Below are positions 26,399-37,622 of a stretch of 64,000 nt of DNA, one piece after another. The notes beneath the pieces are model-generated. The model was not told where the DNA came from, did not search any database, and worked only from the letters and a program-made list of their open reading frames with translations. Origin of the DNA: Lachnospiraceae bacterium (GTDB taxonomy: Bacteria > Bacillota > Clostridia > Lachnospirales > Lachnospiraceae); NCBI GenBank assembly GCA_021199475.1, contig JAJQHZ010000022.1, positions 1 to 64,000 of the forward strand, written 5' to 3'. The position numbers and the translations under genes were made by a program. How positions within the stretch are numbered: the first letter of the stretch is position 1; the number at the start of each line of letters is the position of its first letter.

Positions 26399-27214
26399 TC
26401 ATTTTATCCTCAGCGTTTTCAGATACGCCTTTTGCTCCGGTGTGATCCGGTAGCTCTCCACCGCTTTCTGGATTGTTTTATTGTGTATCCACGGATCCAG
26501 CCGGTTCTCTTCTATAAAAGGAAGAATCCGGTCATACTGCTTCGCCAGTGCGGTGGCAAAATACCAGGCAATCATCATACGGATATAGTAAGGACAGCCA
26601 TCCGCCACAGGCTCTTCGACATACACTTGATCTGTTGTTTCCGTTGGTACAGACGTTAACGGCACGGGCGATTGCTTCTTGTCGGAAGGCGCAGGCAAGG
26701 TCCTGCAGCAAAAATACGCTCTGTCAGCCGGAATAGAGGCTACTTTTTCCGCGTAAGTCATATCAAATGCATCATCCAGGAAATACCGCATCAGCATTCC
26801 AATCCCAAATCGCACGGTATAAATATGAGAAGAGGCAAGCCAGCGTTCGATATAGGGAAGCAGCATTTTTGAATTGTTTTTAAAAACCCCGGGAGAAAGC
26901 TGATCGCAGGTCGCCCAGTTGTCGATATAAGGCAGAAATCGCTCCAGCTGTTCCATACATACCGAAAAATCCTTCTCGCCGGAAATCAGAAATGCATGCA
27001 GCTGGTTTTCCTCAAAATAAGAATGTGGAAGCTCACTCATAAAAGCGGAGATGTCATCAAATGTTCCCGCAAGCATTTCCTTTGCGAGCCTGCGAAGCTC
27101 CGGCGTCCGCACTCCGATGAACCGTTCCCGGGAAAGAGTCGGTGTCAGACCGCTCTGAAAATCCGCGTATTTTGTGTCCTGCAGTTCTAACAGCCGCTCC
27201 AGTATCGCCTTCAT
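26399..27214 (-). CDS. DNA alkylation repair (AlkD-like) HEAT-repeat protein
   Basis: Likely DNA glycosylase-type protein of the AlkC/AlkD superfamily, built from helical HEAT-like repeats. Motifs are SRERFIGVRTPELRRLAKEM, DNWATCDQLSPGVF and the C-terminal YYIRMMIAWYFATALAKQYD. The active site is not assigned with confidence. The 271 residues are more than the usual ~230; the excess is a P/S/T-rich insert at about residues 175-203 (PAPSDKKQSPVPLTSVPTE). It lies alone between ylxM and tuf. Confidence 0.75.
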   Translation of the reverse strand: MKAILERLLELQDTKYADFQSGLTPTLSRERFIGVRTPELRRLAKEMLAGTFDDISAFMSELPHSYFEENQLHAFLISGEKDFSVCMEQLERFLPYIDNWATCDQLSPGVFKNNSKMLLPYIERWLASSHIYTVRFGIGMLMRYFLDDAFDMTYAEKVASIPADRAYFCCRTLPAPSDKKQSPVPLTSVPTETTDQVYVEEPVADGCPYYIRMMIAWYFATALAKQYDRILPFIEENRLDPWIHNKTIQKAVESYRITPEQKAYLKTLRIK

Positions 27215-27360
27215 ACTTCACTCCCTGTCCTCTGTCTGTATTCCTCTCTCTTTCCTTCCATCTGAAGTGGAACAAAAGAGTATTTTCTCTCATCATACAT
27301 ACAAGTCAAAGACCCCGATGCATGCATACGAGGCATCAAATGATTGTAAACAGTAAGAAA

Positions 27361-27392
27361 CCGCAATTCCCTGCTTTCACAGGAAATTGCGG
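27361..27392 (-). terminator. Terminator of tuf
   Basis: CCGCAATTTCCTG...CAGGGAATTGCGG on the minus strand followed by TTTCTT, about 40 bases past the tuf stop. Confidence 0.8.
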
Positions 27393-27431
27393 TACCTTTA
27401 TTAAGCTAACTATTCAAATCTGCCTGCTTGA

Positions 27432-28625
27432 TTACTCGATAATCGTAGCAACACGACCTGATCCTACTGTACGGCCACCCTCACGGATAGCGAATGTAAG
27501 ACCCTGCTCCATAGCGATCGGATGGATCAGCTCGATGGTCATCTCTACATTGTCACCAGGCATGCACATCTCAGTGCCTTCCGGAAGGTTGATAACGCCG
27601 GTAACGTCAGTTGTTCTGAAATAGAATTGCGGACGATAGTTGTTGAAGAACGGCGTATGACGGCCACCCTCGTCCTTGGTCAGAACGTATACCTGAGCGG
27701 TAAATTTGGTGTGGCACTTGATGGTGCCCGGCTTTACCAGAACCTGACCACGCTCGATGTCTGTTCTTCTGATACCACGAAGAAGAGCACCGATGTTATC
27801 GCCTGCCTGTGCATAGTCAAGCAACTTACGGAACATCTCGATACCAGTAACGGTCGTCTTCTGGATCTCTTCCTTGATACCAACGATCTCAACTTCCTCG
27901 TTCAGCTTCAGAGTACCACGCTCTACACGACCGGTAGCAACGGTACCACGGCCTGTGATGGTGAATACGTCCTCAACCGGCATCAGGAACGGCTGATCAG
28001 TCGCACGCTGCGGATCCGGAACCCAGCTGTCAACAGCATCCATGAGCTCCATAACCTTGTCGCCCCACTCTCCGTCCGGATCTTCCAGAGCCTTCAGAGC
28101 GGAACCCTGAATAATCGGTGTGTCATCGCCCGGGAACTCATACTCGTTCAGCAGCTCACGGATCTCCATGTCTACCAGCTCAAGCAGTTCCTCGTCGTCT
28201 ACCATATCGCACTTGTTCATGAACACTACGATATACGGAACGCCTACCTGACGGGACAGAAGGATGTGCTCCTTTGTCTGCGCCATAACACCATCCGTAG
28301 CAGCTACTACAAGGATCGCGCCATCCATCTGAGCAGCACCGGTGATCATGTTCTTTACATAGTCTGCGTGACCTGGGCAGTCAACGTGAGCATAGTGTCT
28401 TTTCTCTGTCTCATACTCAACATGAGCAGTAGAAATCGTGATACCACGCTCTCTCTCTTCCGGAGCCTTGTCGATGTTATCAAAGCTTGTCTCTACGTTT
28501 CCTGCTACTCTGTGGGAAAGAACCTTCGTGATTGCCGCAGTCAGAGTGGTCTTGCCATGGTCTACGTGACCGATGGTACCGATATTACAATGCGGTTTCG
28601 TTCTTTCAAATTTAGCCTTTGCCAT
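27432..28625 (-). CDS. tuf: Elongation factor Tu
   Basis: Carries aminoacyl-tRNA to the ribosome as a GTP complex. Motifs: [20 protein letters not shown] (G1), [16 protein letters not shown] (switch I), [20 protein letters not shown] (G3), [17 protein letters not shown] (G4), and the C-terminal [18 protein letters not shown]. It has 397 residues, full length. AAGGAGG precedes the ATG. It has its own promoter and terminator, so it is expressed apart from fusA as well. Confidence 0.98.
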   Translation of the reverse strand: MAKAKFERTKPHCNIGTIGHVDHGKTTLTAAITKVLSHRVAGNVETSFDNIDKAPEERERGITISTAHVEYETEKRHYAHVDCPGHADYVKNMITGAAQMDGAILVVAATDGVMAQTKEHILLSRQVGVPYIVVFMNKCDMVDDEELLELVDMEIRELLNEYEFPGDDTPIIQGSALKALEDPDGEWGDKVMELMDAVDSWVPDPQRATDQPFLMPVEDVFTITGRGTVATGRVERGTLKLNEEVEIVGIKEEIQKTTVTGIEMFRKLLDYAQAGDNIGALLRGIRRTDIERGQVLVKPGTIKCHTKFTAQVYVLTKDEGGRHTPFFNNYRPQFYFRTTDVTGVINLPEGTEMCMPGDNVEMTIELIHPIAMEQGLTFAIREGGRTVGSGRVATIIE

Positions 28626-28677
28626 TGTGATTTTCCTCCTTCAATTCAATGAATCCTTTTGAATACAGGCTGTCATG

Positions 28678-28706
28678 ATTATATTTCAAAACGAGCCAGT
28701 TTTCAA
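28678..28706 (-). promoter_or_regulatory. Predicted strong promoter for tuf
   Basis: TTGAAA, 17 bases, TATAAT on the minus strand, with the start of transcription about 45 bases before the gene. Confidence 0.8.
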
Positions 28707-28829
28707 GCACTTTTTTGCCCAATATCGGACAAAATGAATTTTATAGCTTCTGTTTCACCTGTCCGCGCCAAAACCTTTGTCTTTCTGACCAGAAGCACGG
28801 ACAGGAAATACCTCTTCAAATACGACTAC

Positions 28830-30947
28830 TTATTTAGATTTCGCGCTCAGTACCTTCTCCTGCACAGACTTCGGAACCTGCTCATAGCGTTCAAAGAACA
28901 TCGAGTAGTTGCCGCGGCCCTGTGTCTTCGAACGAAGGTCTGTGGAATAACCAAACATCTCCGCGAGCGGTACATAGCCTCTGACGATCTTACCTCCGCC
29001 GAGGTCATCCATACCCTCAATACGTCCGCGGCGGGAGTTTATGTCGCCGATGACATCGCCCATATACTCCTCCGGCATCGTGACCTCGACCTTCATGATC
29101 GGCTCAAGCAGTACCGGATTGCCCTGCTTCATCGCATCCTTGAATGCCAGGGAACCCGCGATGTGGAACGCCATCTCACTGGAGTCTACCTCATGGTAGG
29201 AACCGTCATATACGTTCGCATGAACGCCCAGTACCGGGAATCCGCCAAGAACGCCTGCCTTTGCTGCCTCCTCGATACCTTCGCCGACTGCCGGGATATA
29301 TTCCTTCGGAATCGCACCGCCGACAACCGTAGATTCGAACTGGAAGGTCTCCTCGCCATTCGGATCCATCGGCGTGAAGATAACCTTGCAGTGTCCATAC
29401 TGTCCACGTCCACCGGACTGCTTCGCGTATTTGCTGTCAACCGTAACCTCTTTGGTGAAGGTCTCTTTGTAAGCAACCTGCGGTGCACCTACATTTGCCT
29501 CTACCTTGAACTCACGGAGCAGACGGTCAACTATGATTTCCAGATGCAGCTCGCCCATACCGGCAATGATGGTCTGGCCGGTCTCCGGATCCGTGTGTGC
29601 ACGGAAGGTCGGATCCTCTTCTGCCAGCTTCGCCAGTGCCTCGCCCATCTTACCCTGACCAGCCTTCGTCTTCGGCTCGATCGCCAACTCAATAACCGGC
29701 TCCGGGAACTCCATGGACTCCAGGATCACCGGATGCTGCTCATCGCAGATCGTGTCACCGGTCGTTGTCAGCTTAAAACCAACCGCAGCCGCAATATCTC
29801 CGGAATATACCTTCGTCAGCTCTGCTCTCTTGTTTGCATGCATCTGCAGGATACGTCCGACACGCTCCTTCTTGCCCTTCGTCGCATTTAATACATACGA
29901 ACCGGCGTTCATAGTGCCAGAGTAAACGCGGAAGAAGGCAAGCTTTCCTACAAACGGGTCAGCCATAATCTTGAACGCCAGCGCAGCGAACGGTTCATCA
30001 TCCGATGAGTGCCGCTCTACTTCATTGCCGTCCAGATCCGTGCCCTTGATGGACGGGATATCGGTCGGCGCCGGCATATACTCAATCACAGCGTCCAGCA
30101 TCTTCTGAACGCCCTTGTTGCGATAGGCACTGCCGCAGCACACCGGAACCGCGGTGCACTCGCAGGTAGCCTTTCTAAGTGCGGCTTTCATCTGCTCAAC
30201 GGACGGCTCCTCGCCCTCCAGGTACATCATCGTGAGATCATCATCCAGCTCGCAGACCTTCTCAACCAGCTCCATGCGGTACAAATCTGCGTCTTCCTTC
30301 ATCTCATCCGGAATATCTGTGATTGAAATGTCCTCGCCCTTATCGTCATTGTAGATGTAAGCCTTCATCTCAAACAGGTCAATAATGCCTTTGAAATCAT
30401 CCTCCTTGCCGATCGGCAGCTGAAGAATAATCGCATTCTTGCCAAGTCTGTTGCGGATCTGGTCCACAGCACCGTAGAAATCCGCACCCATGATATCCAT
30501 CTTATTAATAAATGCCATACGAGGAACATTGTAGGTGTCCGCCTGCCGCCATACATTCTCAGACTGCGGCTCTACACCGCCCTTCGCACAGAAAACGCCG
30601 ACAGCGCCGTCCAGTACGCGAAGAGAACGCTCTACCTCCACGGTAAAATCCACATGACCCGGAGTATCAATGATATTGATACGGTGCTCGAGAGCCCCCG
30701 GCTTCGGTCTGCAGTTCTCCTGCAGAGTCCAGTGGCAAGTGGTCGCGGCGGAAGTAATCGTAATGCCTCTTTCCTGTTCCTGCTCCATCCAGTCCATCGT
30801 AGCGGTACCTTCGTGCGTATCACCAATCTTGTAGTTCACGCCGGTATAGTACAGGATACGCTCTGTCAACGTGGTCTTACCCGCATCGATATGCGCCATG
30901 ATACCGATATTTCTGGTTCTCTCTAATGGATATTCTCTCCCAGCCAA
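28830..30947 (-). CDS. fusA: Elongation factor G
   Basis: GTPase for ribosomal translocation. Motifs: [20 protein letters not shown] (G1), [34 protein letters not shown] (G3), [12 protein letters not shown] (G4), and domain [15 protein letters not shown], ending with [12 protein letters not shown]. 705 residues, standard. The start codon is TTG at 30945-30947 with AGGAGG 7 bases away; the product begins [13 protein letters not shown], so no ATG alternative exists nearby. It is downstream of rpsG. Confidence 0.98.
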   Translation of the reverse strand: MAGREYPLERTRNIGIMAHIDAGKTTLTERILYYTGVNYKIGDTHEGTATMDWMEQEQERGITITSAATTCHWTLQENCRPKPGALEHRINIIDTPGHVDFTVEVERSLRVLDGAVGVFCAKGGVEPQSENVWRQADTYNVPRMAFINKMDIMGADFYGAVDQIRNRLGKNAIILQLPIGKEDDFKGIIDLFEMKAYIYNDDKGEDISITDIPDEMKEDADLYRMELVEKVCELDDDLTMMYLEGEEPSVEQMKAALRKATCECTAVPVCCGSAYRNKGVQKMLDAVIEYMPAPTDIPSIKGTDLDGNEVERHSSDDEPFAALAFKIMADPFVGKLAFFRVYSGTMNAGSYVLNATKGKKERVGRILQMHANKRAELTKVYSGDIAAAVGFKLTTTGDTICDEQHPVILESMEFPEPVIELAIEPKTKAGQGKMGEALAKLAEEDPTFRAHTDPETGQTIIAGMGELHLEIIVDRLLREFKVEANVGAPQVAYKETFTKEVTVDSKYAKQSGGRGQYGHCKVIFTPMDPNGEETFQFESTVVGGAIPKEYIPAVGEGIEEAAKAGVLGGFPVLGVHANVYDGSYHEVDSSEMAFHIAGSLAFKDAMKQGNPVLLEPIMKVEVTMPEEYMGDVIGDINSRRGRIEGMDDLGGGKIVRGYVPLAEMFGYSTDLRSKTQGRGNYSMFFERYEQVPKSVQEKVLSAKSK

Positions 30948-30998
30948 AATTTTTTCCTCCTCATCAGACAGACTGCACCTTCTTCGCAGCCATCTGTT

Positions 30999-31493
<495 letters not shown>

Positions 31494-31680
31494 TTAAATC
31501 ACAGGTACTCACGATTGTTTCTCTCCGTGTTCATGCTTGGACTTCTATATTAACCTGCAACCACCTGGTAATACGAACTCCGCATAAGGTGAAACAACTA
31601 TCTGTTTTCATGTGATACTCAGGATACGCTTCCTTAAGCCGCAGAACTCAATCTGCTGATTCTAAAAAGCTTCCGTCCTG

Positions 31681-32103
31681 TTATTTCTTTGCTTCCTTCG
31701 GTCTCTTGGCTCCGTACTTGGAACGTGCCTGACGTCTCTTGGCAACACCGGCGGTATCCAGTGTTCCTCTGACGATGTGATATCTGGTACCCGGAAGGTC
31801 CTTGACTCTTCCTCCACGGATCAGCACCACGCTGTGCTCCTGAAGGTTGTGTCCCTCGCCCGGAATGTAGCTCGTTACCTCGATCCCATTGGACAGACGT
31901 ACTCTGGCAATCTTACGAAGCGCCGAGTTCGGCTTCTTCGGCGTAGCGGTCTTCACTGCTGTGCACACGCCTCTCTTCTGCGGGGACGAAGCGTCCGTCT
32001 GCTTCTTATGAAGAGAATTGTATCCTTTCTGGAGTGCCGGTGCAGTCGATTTCTTGACTGAAGTCTGTCTGCCTTTTCTTACTAACTGGTTGAATGTTGG
32101 CAT
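31681..32103 (-). CDS. rpsL: 30S ribosomal protein S12
   Basis: Decoding-centre protein; site of streptomycin-resistance changes in other bacteria. Motifs: [32 protein letters not shown] (includes the K42-equivalent), [30 protein letters not shown] and [10 protein letters not shown]. From the ATG at 32103 (GGAGGTG upstream) it has 140 residues. First gene of rpsL-rpsG-fusA, with a near-perfect promoter directly upstream. Confidence 0.98.
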   Translation of the reverse strand: MPTFNQLVRKGRQTSVKKSTAPALQKGYNSLHKKQTDASSPQKRGVCTAVKTATPKKPNSALRKIARVRLSNGIEVTSYIPGEGHNLQEHSVVLIRGGRVKDLPGTRYHIVRGTLDTAGVAKRRQARSKYGAKRPKEAKK

Positions 32104-32192
32104 TCTTCTTTCACCTCCTGATAGTATTGAGTTCTTACCTTGGTTGCCTGAAAATATGCGCAAAAAAACAATATGCATTCACGCACTTGTCC

Positions 32193-32221
32193 ATTATACG
32201 GAAGTGATATTTTCTTGTCAA
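32193..32221 (-). promoter_or_regulatory. Consensus sigma-A promoter for the str cluster
   Basis: TTGACA, exactly 17 bases, TATAAT: both hexamers match consensus perfectly. Transcription would start near 32186, about 80 bases before rpsL. Confidence 0.9.
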
Positions 32222-32340
32222 GCAATTTTTTTGAGTTTGAAGACGATTTTCGATAAATTTGCCCGGGATTTGGATGAAAATTACTATGTTTTTACTCTGG
32301 ACGATTTAAGGTCAGTATAAAAAATATGCATCAGACACTC

Positions 32341-32379
32341 ATACAGCCCCGGCATGAAAAAGGACTGCCGGAGCTGTAT
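32341..32379 (-). terminator. Hairpin downstream of the YczE-like gene
   Basis: ATACAGC-CCGGCA pairs with TGCCGG-GCTGTAT, 10 bases past the stop of the neighbouring gene. There is no T-tract, so termination is uncertain. Confidence 0.45.
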
Positions 32380-32388
32380 TATACTTGT

Positions 32389-33060
32389 TTACTTATGTGA
32401 TTTTCCCTGCAAAAACGGCTGTGCCACCCTTCGATTGAAAAAGTCAATCAGCGGCCCCATGAAAAAGGCCGTGATGATCGTGCCCACACCTGCCACTGCC
32501 CCAATCCCGGAGAGGCTCCCTCCGGATAGTAAATACAGGGAAATGCCGGCCAGCACACAGACCAGATCCGTCACGATGCGCACCCAGCGGAACTGTCCTC
32601 TGTGCCAGGTGCCGGTGATGATCAGAGCCACCGCGTCGTAAGTAGATACCCCGAGATCCGCGGTAAAATAAAAGGAGGACGCCAGGCACATGATCACAAT
32701 GGCGATCAGCAGGCAAAGGATTCTGCCCGGCATGCCGATGTCGGGAAGCAGCCAGCGCAGAACGCGGTGAGAGTAATCTACGATATAGCCCACCAGAAAC
32801 AGATTCACTACCGTAGCCAGACCAATGTAATGCCGGTCCGCCACCAGGGCAAACAGCAGAAGAATCACGTTCGCAATTACATACAGCGTGCCAAACGGGA
32901 TCGGGATAACTGAGCTCAGGCCCGCCATAAACGCCTGAAACGGATCCACACCAAACGCAGCCATTTTGAAAAAGCCGACGCTGACGGCACAGATAACCAC
33001 GCCCAGCACACACATCAGCAGGCGCTTCTGAAAATTATCAATTTCCGTGATTTTCTGCAT
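32389..33060 (-). CDS. YczE-like integral membrane protein
   Basis: A 223-residue protein with about five to six membrane segments and the segment AFGVDPFQAFMAGLSSVIPI, then YFTADLGVSTYDAVAL and the C-terminal FFMGPLIDFFNRRVAQPFL, matching the YczE/YitT-type family of unassigned function. Its ATG comes one base after the lysA stop (TAG-G-ATG), so translation is coupled. No transport substrate can be inferred. Confidence 0.75.
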   Translation of the reverse strand: MQKITEIDNFQKRLLMCVLGVVICAVSVGFFKMAAFGVDPFQAFMAGLSSVIPIPFGTLYVIANVILLLFALVADRHYIGLATVVNLFLVGYIVDYSHRVLRWLLPDIGMPGRILCLLIAIVIMCLASSFYFTADLGVSTYDAVALIITGTWHRGQFRWVRIVTDLVCVLAGISLYLLSGGSLSGIGAVAGVGTIITAFFMGPLIDFFNRRVAQPFLQGKSHK

Positions 33061-33061
33061 C

Positions 33062-34330
33062 CTACCACACCATATCCTTCAGGATGTCACTGAAATCAAA
33101 GGTCGCAAAATAATCCCGCGGGGTCTCTGCCCGGCGGATCAGCTTCGCGGTGCCGTCGGACTGAAGCAGCACCTCTGCGGAGCGCAGCCGTCCATTGTAA
33201 TTATATCCCATGGAAAAGCCGTGCGCACCAGTATCGTGAATCACCAGCAGGTCGCCCATATCGATTTTCGGCAGCTTGCGGTCAATCGCAAATTTATCAT
33301 TGTTCTCACACAAGGAACCGGTCACATCATAAATATGGTCGCAGGGCTCATTTTCCTTGCCCATCACCGTGATATGGTGATATGCACCGTACATGGCCGG
33401 GCGCATCAGGTTCGCCGCGCAGGCATCCACACCGATGTATTCCTTGTGCGTGTGCTTCTCATTGATGGCGCGCGTCACCAGCACGCCGTACGGTCCGAGC
33501 ATGTAACGGCCGAGCTCAGTATAAAGCGCCACATCTCCCATACCGGCCGGAACCAGTACTTCCTCATAAACCTTTTTCACACCGCGCGCGATTTTATAAA
33601 TATCATTTTTCTCCTGATCCGGGCGGTAAGGGATGCCAATACCGCCGGAGAGGTTGATGAATGTGATTTTCGCCCCTGTTTTTTCGTGCAGCTTCACAGC
33701 CAGCTCAAACAGCACCTTCGCCAGAAGCGGATAATAATCATTGGTCACAGTATTGCTCGCAAGGAACGCGTGAATGCCAAACTCCTCCACACCCTTGCTT
33801 TTCAGGATCCGGAACGCCTCTTCGATCTGCTCTGTTGTCATCCCATACTTCGCGTCCCCGGGGTTGTCCATAATATCGTTGCTGATCTTAAACAGCCCGC
33901 CCGGATTGTACCGGCAGCACATCGTCTTCGGAAGTGTCCCGACCGCCTGCTCCACCTTCTCAATGTGCGTGATGTCATCCAGATTGATGATCCCGCCCAG
34001 ATCCGCCGCTTTTTTAAACTCATCCAGCGGCGTATCATTAGAAGAAAACATAATGTCATGCCCTTTTATGCCGATCGCCTCGGAAAGCATCAGCTCGGTC
34101 ATAGAAGAGCAGTCTGTCCCGCAGCCATATTCGTGCAGAATGTTGATCAGGTACGGATTCGGTGTCGCCTTGACCGCGAAAAACTCCTTATAGCCTTTGT
34201 TCCAGGAAAACGCATCGTAAAGCTCCTTTACATTTTCCCGGATGCCCGCCTCGTCATAAAGGTGAAACGGGGTCGGAAACTGTTGTGTAATCTCCTCCAG
34301 CTGTTCTTTGGTCACAAATGTTTTTTTCAT
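33062..34330 (-). CDS. lysA: Diaminopimelate decarboxylase
   Basis: PLP enzyme converting meso-diaminopimelate to lysine. The PLP lysine is in KEFFAVKATPNPYL; further motifs are FSSNDTPLDEF, INLSGGIGIPYRPDQ (PLP phosphate site) and LLVIHDTGAHGFSMGYNYNGR with the substrate-binding SLCENND region. From the ATG at 34330 (AGAGGAG upstream) it has 422 residues. Family relatives include carboxynorspermidine decarboxylases, so substrate is likely but not certain. It forms a pair with the YczE-like gene. Confidence 0.88.
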   Translation of the reverse strand: MKKTFVTKEQLEEITQQFPTPFHLYDEAGIRENVKELYDAFSWNKGYKEFFAVKATPNPYLINILHEYGCGTDCSSMTELMLSEAIGIKGHDIMFSSNDTPLDEFKKAADLGGIINLDDITHIEKVEQAVGTLPKTMCCRYNPGGLFKISNDIMDNPGDAKYGMTTEQIEEAFRILKSKGVEEFGIHAFLASNTVTNDYYPLLAKVLFELAVKLHEKTGAKITFINLSGGIGIPYRPDQEKNDIYKIARGVKKVYEEVLVPAGMGDVALYTELGRYMLGPYGVLVTRAINEKHTHKEYIGVDACAANLMRPAMYGAYHHITVMGKENEPCDHIYDVTGSLCENNDKFAIDRKLPKIDMGDLLVIHDTGAHGFSMGYNYNGRLRSAEVLLQSDGTAKLIRRAETPRDYFATFDFSDILKDMVW

Positions 34331-34426
34331 AACAGTTTTCTCCTCTTGTATGTGTATTTTTATGCTTTCAGCGGCAAAAGCCGAATCCAGATCACGAACG
34401 ACCTTATGGCGCCGCACCTGCGCCGA

Positions 34427-36574
34427 TCAGCTCAGCCCGAAAAACCAGTTCAGCCGATTCTTCGTATCAATCAGATGGTTGTACGCCAACATCTGGTATT
34501 CATTCAGAATATCAGAATAGGTATCATCCGTATCCCATGCGTAAAACGTTCCGCTGCTGTCGCGGTATGCGTTCGCGTTGATGATCGGCAGCGTCTCCAT
34601 CAGTTCGCTTAAATAGGTCTGATAATCCGTCAGTGGTACACCGGCCGCCTCGAGCAGAATGCTGCTCAGATAGTTTACGCTGATGCCTTCGTAATACGCC
34701 GAATCTATGTCAAAGTTCGCCCAGATCACAAATGGCACGCGGTATCCCTGCTGAAGCTCCTCCACTGTCTCCGCCTCATCAACCCCGCAGATCCTCTGAA
34801 TCTGGTTCGTAATATAATCAGAAGGCTGATGATCCCCGAGGAACAGAATGATGGTCGGCTCCTCCTCCTGCTCATAGTATTCCACCAGAGACTGCAGCGC
34901 CTGATCTGTCTCATTCATGAGCGTCAGGTATTTCTCAACCGCAAGCACCTGTGTCGTCTTATTTGTCACATCGGTCAGCTCTATATACGCATTGAACCCA
35001 GGATAATCCTTGCTGTAGCCGCTGTGATTCTGCATAGTCACTTCAAATATGAAAAGTCTGTCATCCTCCTCTTTAGCCTCATACTGCTCAATAATCTTGT
35101 CAAACGCCGACTGGTCGCTGATGTAGCTTCGGATATAGGTTGGATTCACGAAATCTGTCTTATCCAGGAACTCATCAAATCCAAAATACGTATATACGTC
35201 ATCCCTGTCCCAGCCGGAAGCATTATAAGGATGAATGGCCAGTGTCCCATATCCGAGCGTCTTTAAATAAGAAGCAAGTGACGGCGTCTCGCTTTTTATG
35301 TACTGCTGATAGGGAACGCTGCCCGCCGGCAAAAATCCCATCGTGTCGCCGGTCAGAAGCTCAAACTCCGTATTCGCAGTGTTGCCGCCCTTCACAGACA
35401 CATAAACCTCACCGCCGATGGCTTCCTCCTGAAGGGATTTGAAAAACGGCATCACTTCCTCGCTTGTCTCAAAATCTCCCCAGACAGACAAATCCGAGAA
35501 GGCTTCGTCCAGAATCACAATGATATTCGGATACTGCGTGACATCATCACTGTCTGTCGAAACCACATCCGTAACTGCCGAAGCTTCGTCATCGTCTTCG
35601 TCCGCTCCTGCTCCTGTTTCACTCTCGTCCGCTTCCGCCTCCGCCGTCGATTCCACGGCCTCTGAGGCTTCCTCTGCGGAATCCTCCGTCTCATCCCCGC
35701 CTGAACTGCCCGAATAATTCTCCGCGATCTCCTCCACGGCGCTCACAGAGTAGCCATCCGGCTCCTCCACATTCAGGAAACGCAGATTCCCAAGGAATGC
35801 CGCCGCGATTCCATTGTTCCGGTAAAAGACATTGATCGTAAACAGCGTCGTATCCATTCCAAAAAAGCTCTGGAAGCTGCTGTTCTGGATGCCTGAAACG
35901 TACAGCACCATGCAGGCCACAAAAGCTGCCGCCAGCGGAATACGCACGGCCTTTCTTTCAAAACGCACCCGGGACTTTGAGGCGATCAAAATCATCCACA
36001 CAAACGTAAGAACGGAAAAACAGCTTTTCCATGTCAGTGTAAAAGAAAAATTGTTCGCAACCGACGCCGCCGTTCCGACAGACAGGAAATCCCAGGGCAC
36101 GATCGGAGTCCCGCGGAAATTTACCACAAAATAATTCGCCAGGCCGAAGATCATCGGAATCAGCGTGGCAACAATAAATCCGCGCTTCACACTCCCCAGC
36201 ACGAACGTCATCATCCCGTACAGCGCATAGAAAAACATCAGATTCAGGATAAAAATCAATACCGACAGATCCGAAATCACATGCGTATAGTTCTCAAGAG
36301 CCACCAGCGTCACAATCGGCATCGCCACGCCAAAAACTGCACTGACAACCCGTCCATAGCTGATATCCATCAGCACAAACACAACCGCCAGCGCACACAG
36401 TCCGATGCAAAGAGCTACGTACGCGGTATTGACACCGGATTCCTGGATGGCGAGCACCATCGCGGTCAGAATCACAATTGCAGCGAAAATGGCAGCGATG
36501 ATTTTTCCTTTTCTCAGGTCAAAAATTTTCTTTGGAGCACTTCCATTCATATTTGTATGTTTTTTCTTGCCCAT
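34427..36574 (-). CDS. LTA-synthase-like membrane sulfatase (phosphoglycerol transferase family)
   Basis: A protein of 715 residues with about six N-terminal membrane segments followed by an extracellular sulfatase fold. Visible: NIIVILDEAFSDLSVWGDF (metal site), GGNTANTEFELLTGDTMGFL (catalytic Thr region), LAIHPYNASGWDRDDVYTYF, and ILFLGDHQPSD (metal). Related proteins build lipoteichoic acid or add phosphoglycerol to glycans. Between domains lies a strongly acidic insert of about 60 residues (S/E/A/D repeats) that other members lack. Upstream of lysA in the same direction. Confidence 0.85.
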   Translation of the reverse strand: MGKKKHTNMNGSAPKKIFDLRKGKIIAAIFAAIVILTAMVLAIQESGVNTAYVALCIGLCALAVVFVLMDISYGRVVSAVFGVAMPIVTLVALENYTHVISDLSVLIFILNLMFFYALYGMMTFVLGSVKRGFIVATLIPMIFGLANYFVVNFRGTPIVPWDFLSVGTAASVANNFSFTLTWKSCFSVLTFVWMILIASKSRVRFERKAVRIPLAAAFVACMVLYVSGIQNSSFQSFFGMDTTLFTINVFYRNNGIAAAFLGNLRFLNVEEPDGYSVSAVEEIAENYSGSSGGDETEDSAEEASEAVESTAEAEADESETGAGADEDDDEASAVTDVVSTDSDDVTQYPNIIVILDEAFSDLSVWGDFETSEEVMPFFKSLQEEAIGGEVYVSVKGGNTANTEFELLTGDTMGFLPAGSVPYQQYIKSETPSLASYLKTLGYGTLAIHPYNASGWDRDDVYTYFGFDEFLDKTDFVNPTYIRSYISDQSAFDKIIEQYEAKEEDDRLFIFEVTMQNHSGYSKDYPGFNAYIELTDVTNKTTQVLAVEKYLTLMNETDQALQSLVEYYEQEEEPTIILFLGDHQPSDYITNQIQRICGVDEAETVEELQQGYRVPFVIWANFDIDSAYYEGISVNYLSSILLEAAGVPLTDYQTYLSELMETLPIINANAYRDSSGTFYAWDTDDTYSDILNEYQMLAYNHLIDTKNRLNWFFGLS

Positions 36575-36704
36575 GTTTCATAATCCCTGATTTCTTCTAT
36601 ACTACATAATCAACACGATATCATTCTGTTTGTAAAAGACACCTGCGGCATATTTTTGCTTCCGTACAGTCAGCTCTCCAGACAAACTCCAGACTTCTTT
36701 GCAC

Positions 36705-37532
36705 TCATAGCTTCTTTCTGTGCTGGTGCGTGAACAGATGGTCCTGACAATATTCATAATTGCCCTCGCACTTGGAGCAGTAGCGGAACTCCAGATGATC
36801 GCCGTCCTTCTCTGTCCGTCCGCAGATAGCACACTTGTGGCGGGTATCTCCCCTGCCCGGCTGCACCTTTTTCACCTGACGCTTAAACTCACTGCGGCGG
36901 TGAACCTCATGCGGCGTGTAACGTTTTATATTCCGTGTCATCAGGAAGTAAATGATAAAGTTCAGCATAGACGCAAAAATTACAATGCGTGTCGCCCAGC
37001 TTCCGGTAATCGCAGAAACCACCAGCAGAGCCCCATACACGATCCCCAGCCACTTCATCTTTATGGGGATAATAAACATCAAAAGCACCTGCATATCCGG
37101 ATAAGTCACCGCAAATGCGAGGAAAATGGACATGCAGACATAATACGTACTAAAATAATAATAGCCGTCAATCCCGCCAATAAAATAAAGCAGAAACGCC
37201 CCGATGACAGTAAATAAAATACCGGAAAAGATATATACATTAAACTGGAATGATCCCCAGGTCTGCTCCAGCGTCCGGCCGATGGAAAAGTAAAAATACA
37301 GCGTAATGATGGTAAAAACATCCAGACTGTAGGGCGGAATGATGATCCAGGTGATCAGTCTCCAGATCTGCCCCCTCAGTATCATCGTGGGAGAAAGATA
37401 CAGATACCATACCAGCGATGGACACAGATACTCAATCAGATAACCCGCGACATAAAGCGCGATAATAATGGCCGGCAGATTGCGTATCGCATACCTCCCA
37501 TATTTTTGCTCCCATTTATTTAGAAAATTCAT
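36705..37532 (-). CDS. Rhomboid-like membrane protein with C-terminal zinc-finger motif
   Basis: A 275-residue protein with six or so membrane segments. The arrangement W-R-L-I-T-W, then LYFYFSIGRTLEQTWGS, and later PDMQVLLMFIIPIKMKWLG is rhomboid-like. The catalytic G-x-S-G is absent; the equivalent segment reads IGGIDGYYYF, so it is probably not a protease. The C-terminus has KCAICGRTEKDG...YCSKCEGNYEYCQDHLFTHQH, a likely Zn-binding motif. The role is unknown. GAGGATG precedes the ATG. Confidence 0.7.
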   Translation of the reverse strand: MNFLNKWEQKYGRYAIRNLPAIIIALYVAGYLIEYLCPSLVWYLYLSPTMILRGQIWRLITWIIIPPYSLDVFTIITLYFYFSIGRTLEQTWGSFQFNVYIFSGILFTVIGAFLLYFIGGIDGYYYFSTYYVCMSIFLAFAVTYPDMQVLLMFIIPIKMKWLGIVYGALLVVSAITGSWATRIVIFASMLNFIIYFLMTRNIKRYTPHEVHRRSEFKRQVKKVQPGRGDTRHKCAICGRTEKDGDHLEFRYCSKCEGNYEYCQDHLFTHQHRKKL

Positions 37533-37622
37533 AAATCATCCTCTTCTCCGTGATAGGATCCTGCCGGACTCGCTTATCGTCACAACAAATCCTGTGCCAA
37601 TCAATTACCTCTGCCATTACAT

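Noticed and set aside
27522-28652. Long plus-strand ORF opposite tuf
   Set aside because: Antisense shadow of EF-Tu, explained by biased codon use.
36602-36832. 76-codon minus-strand ORF
   Set aside because: It runs across the rhomboid-like gene end in another frame and shows no protein features.
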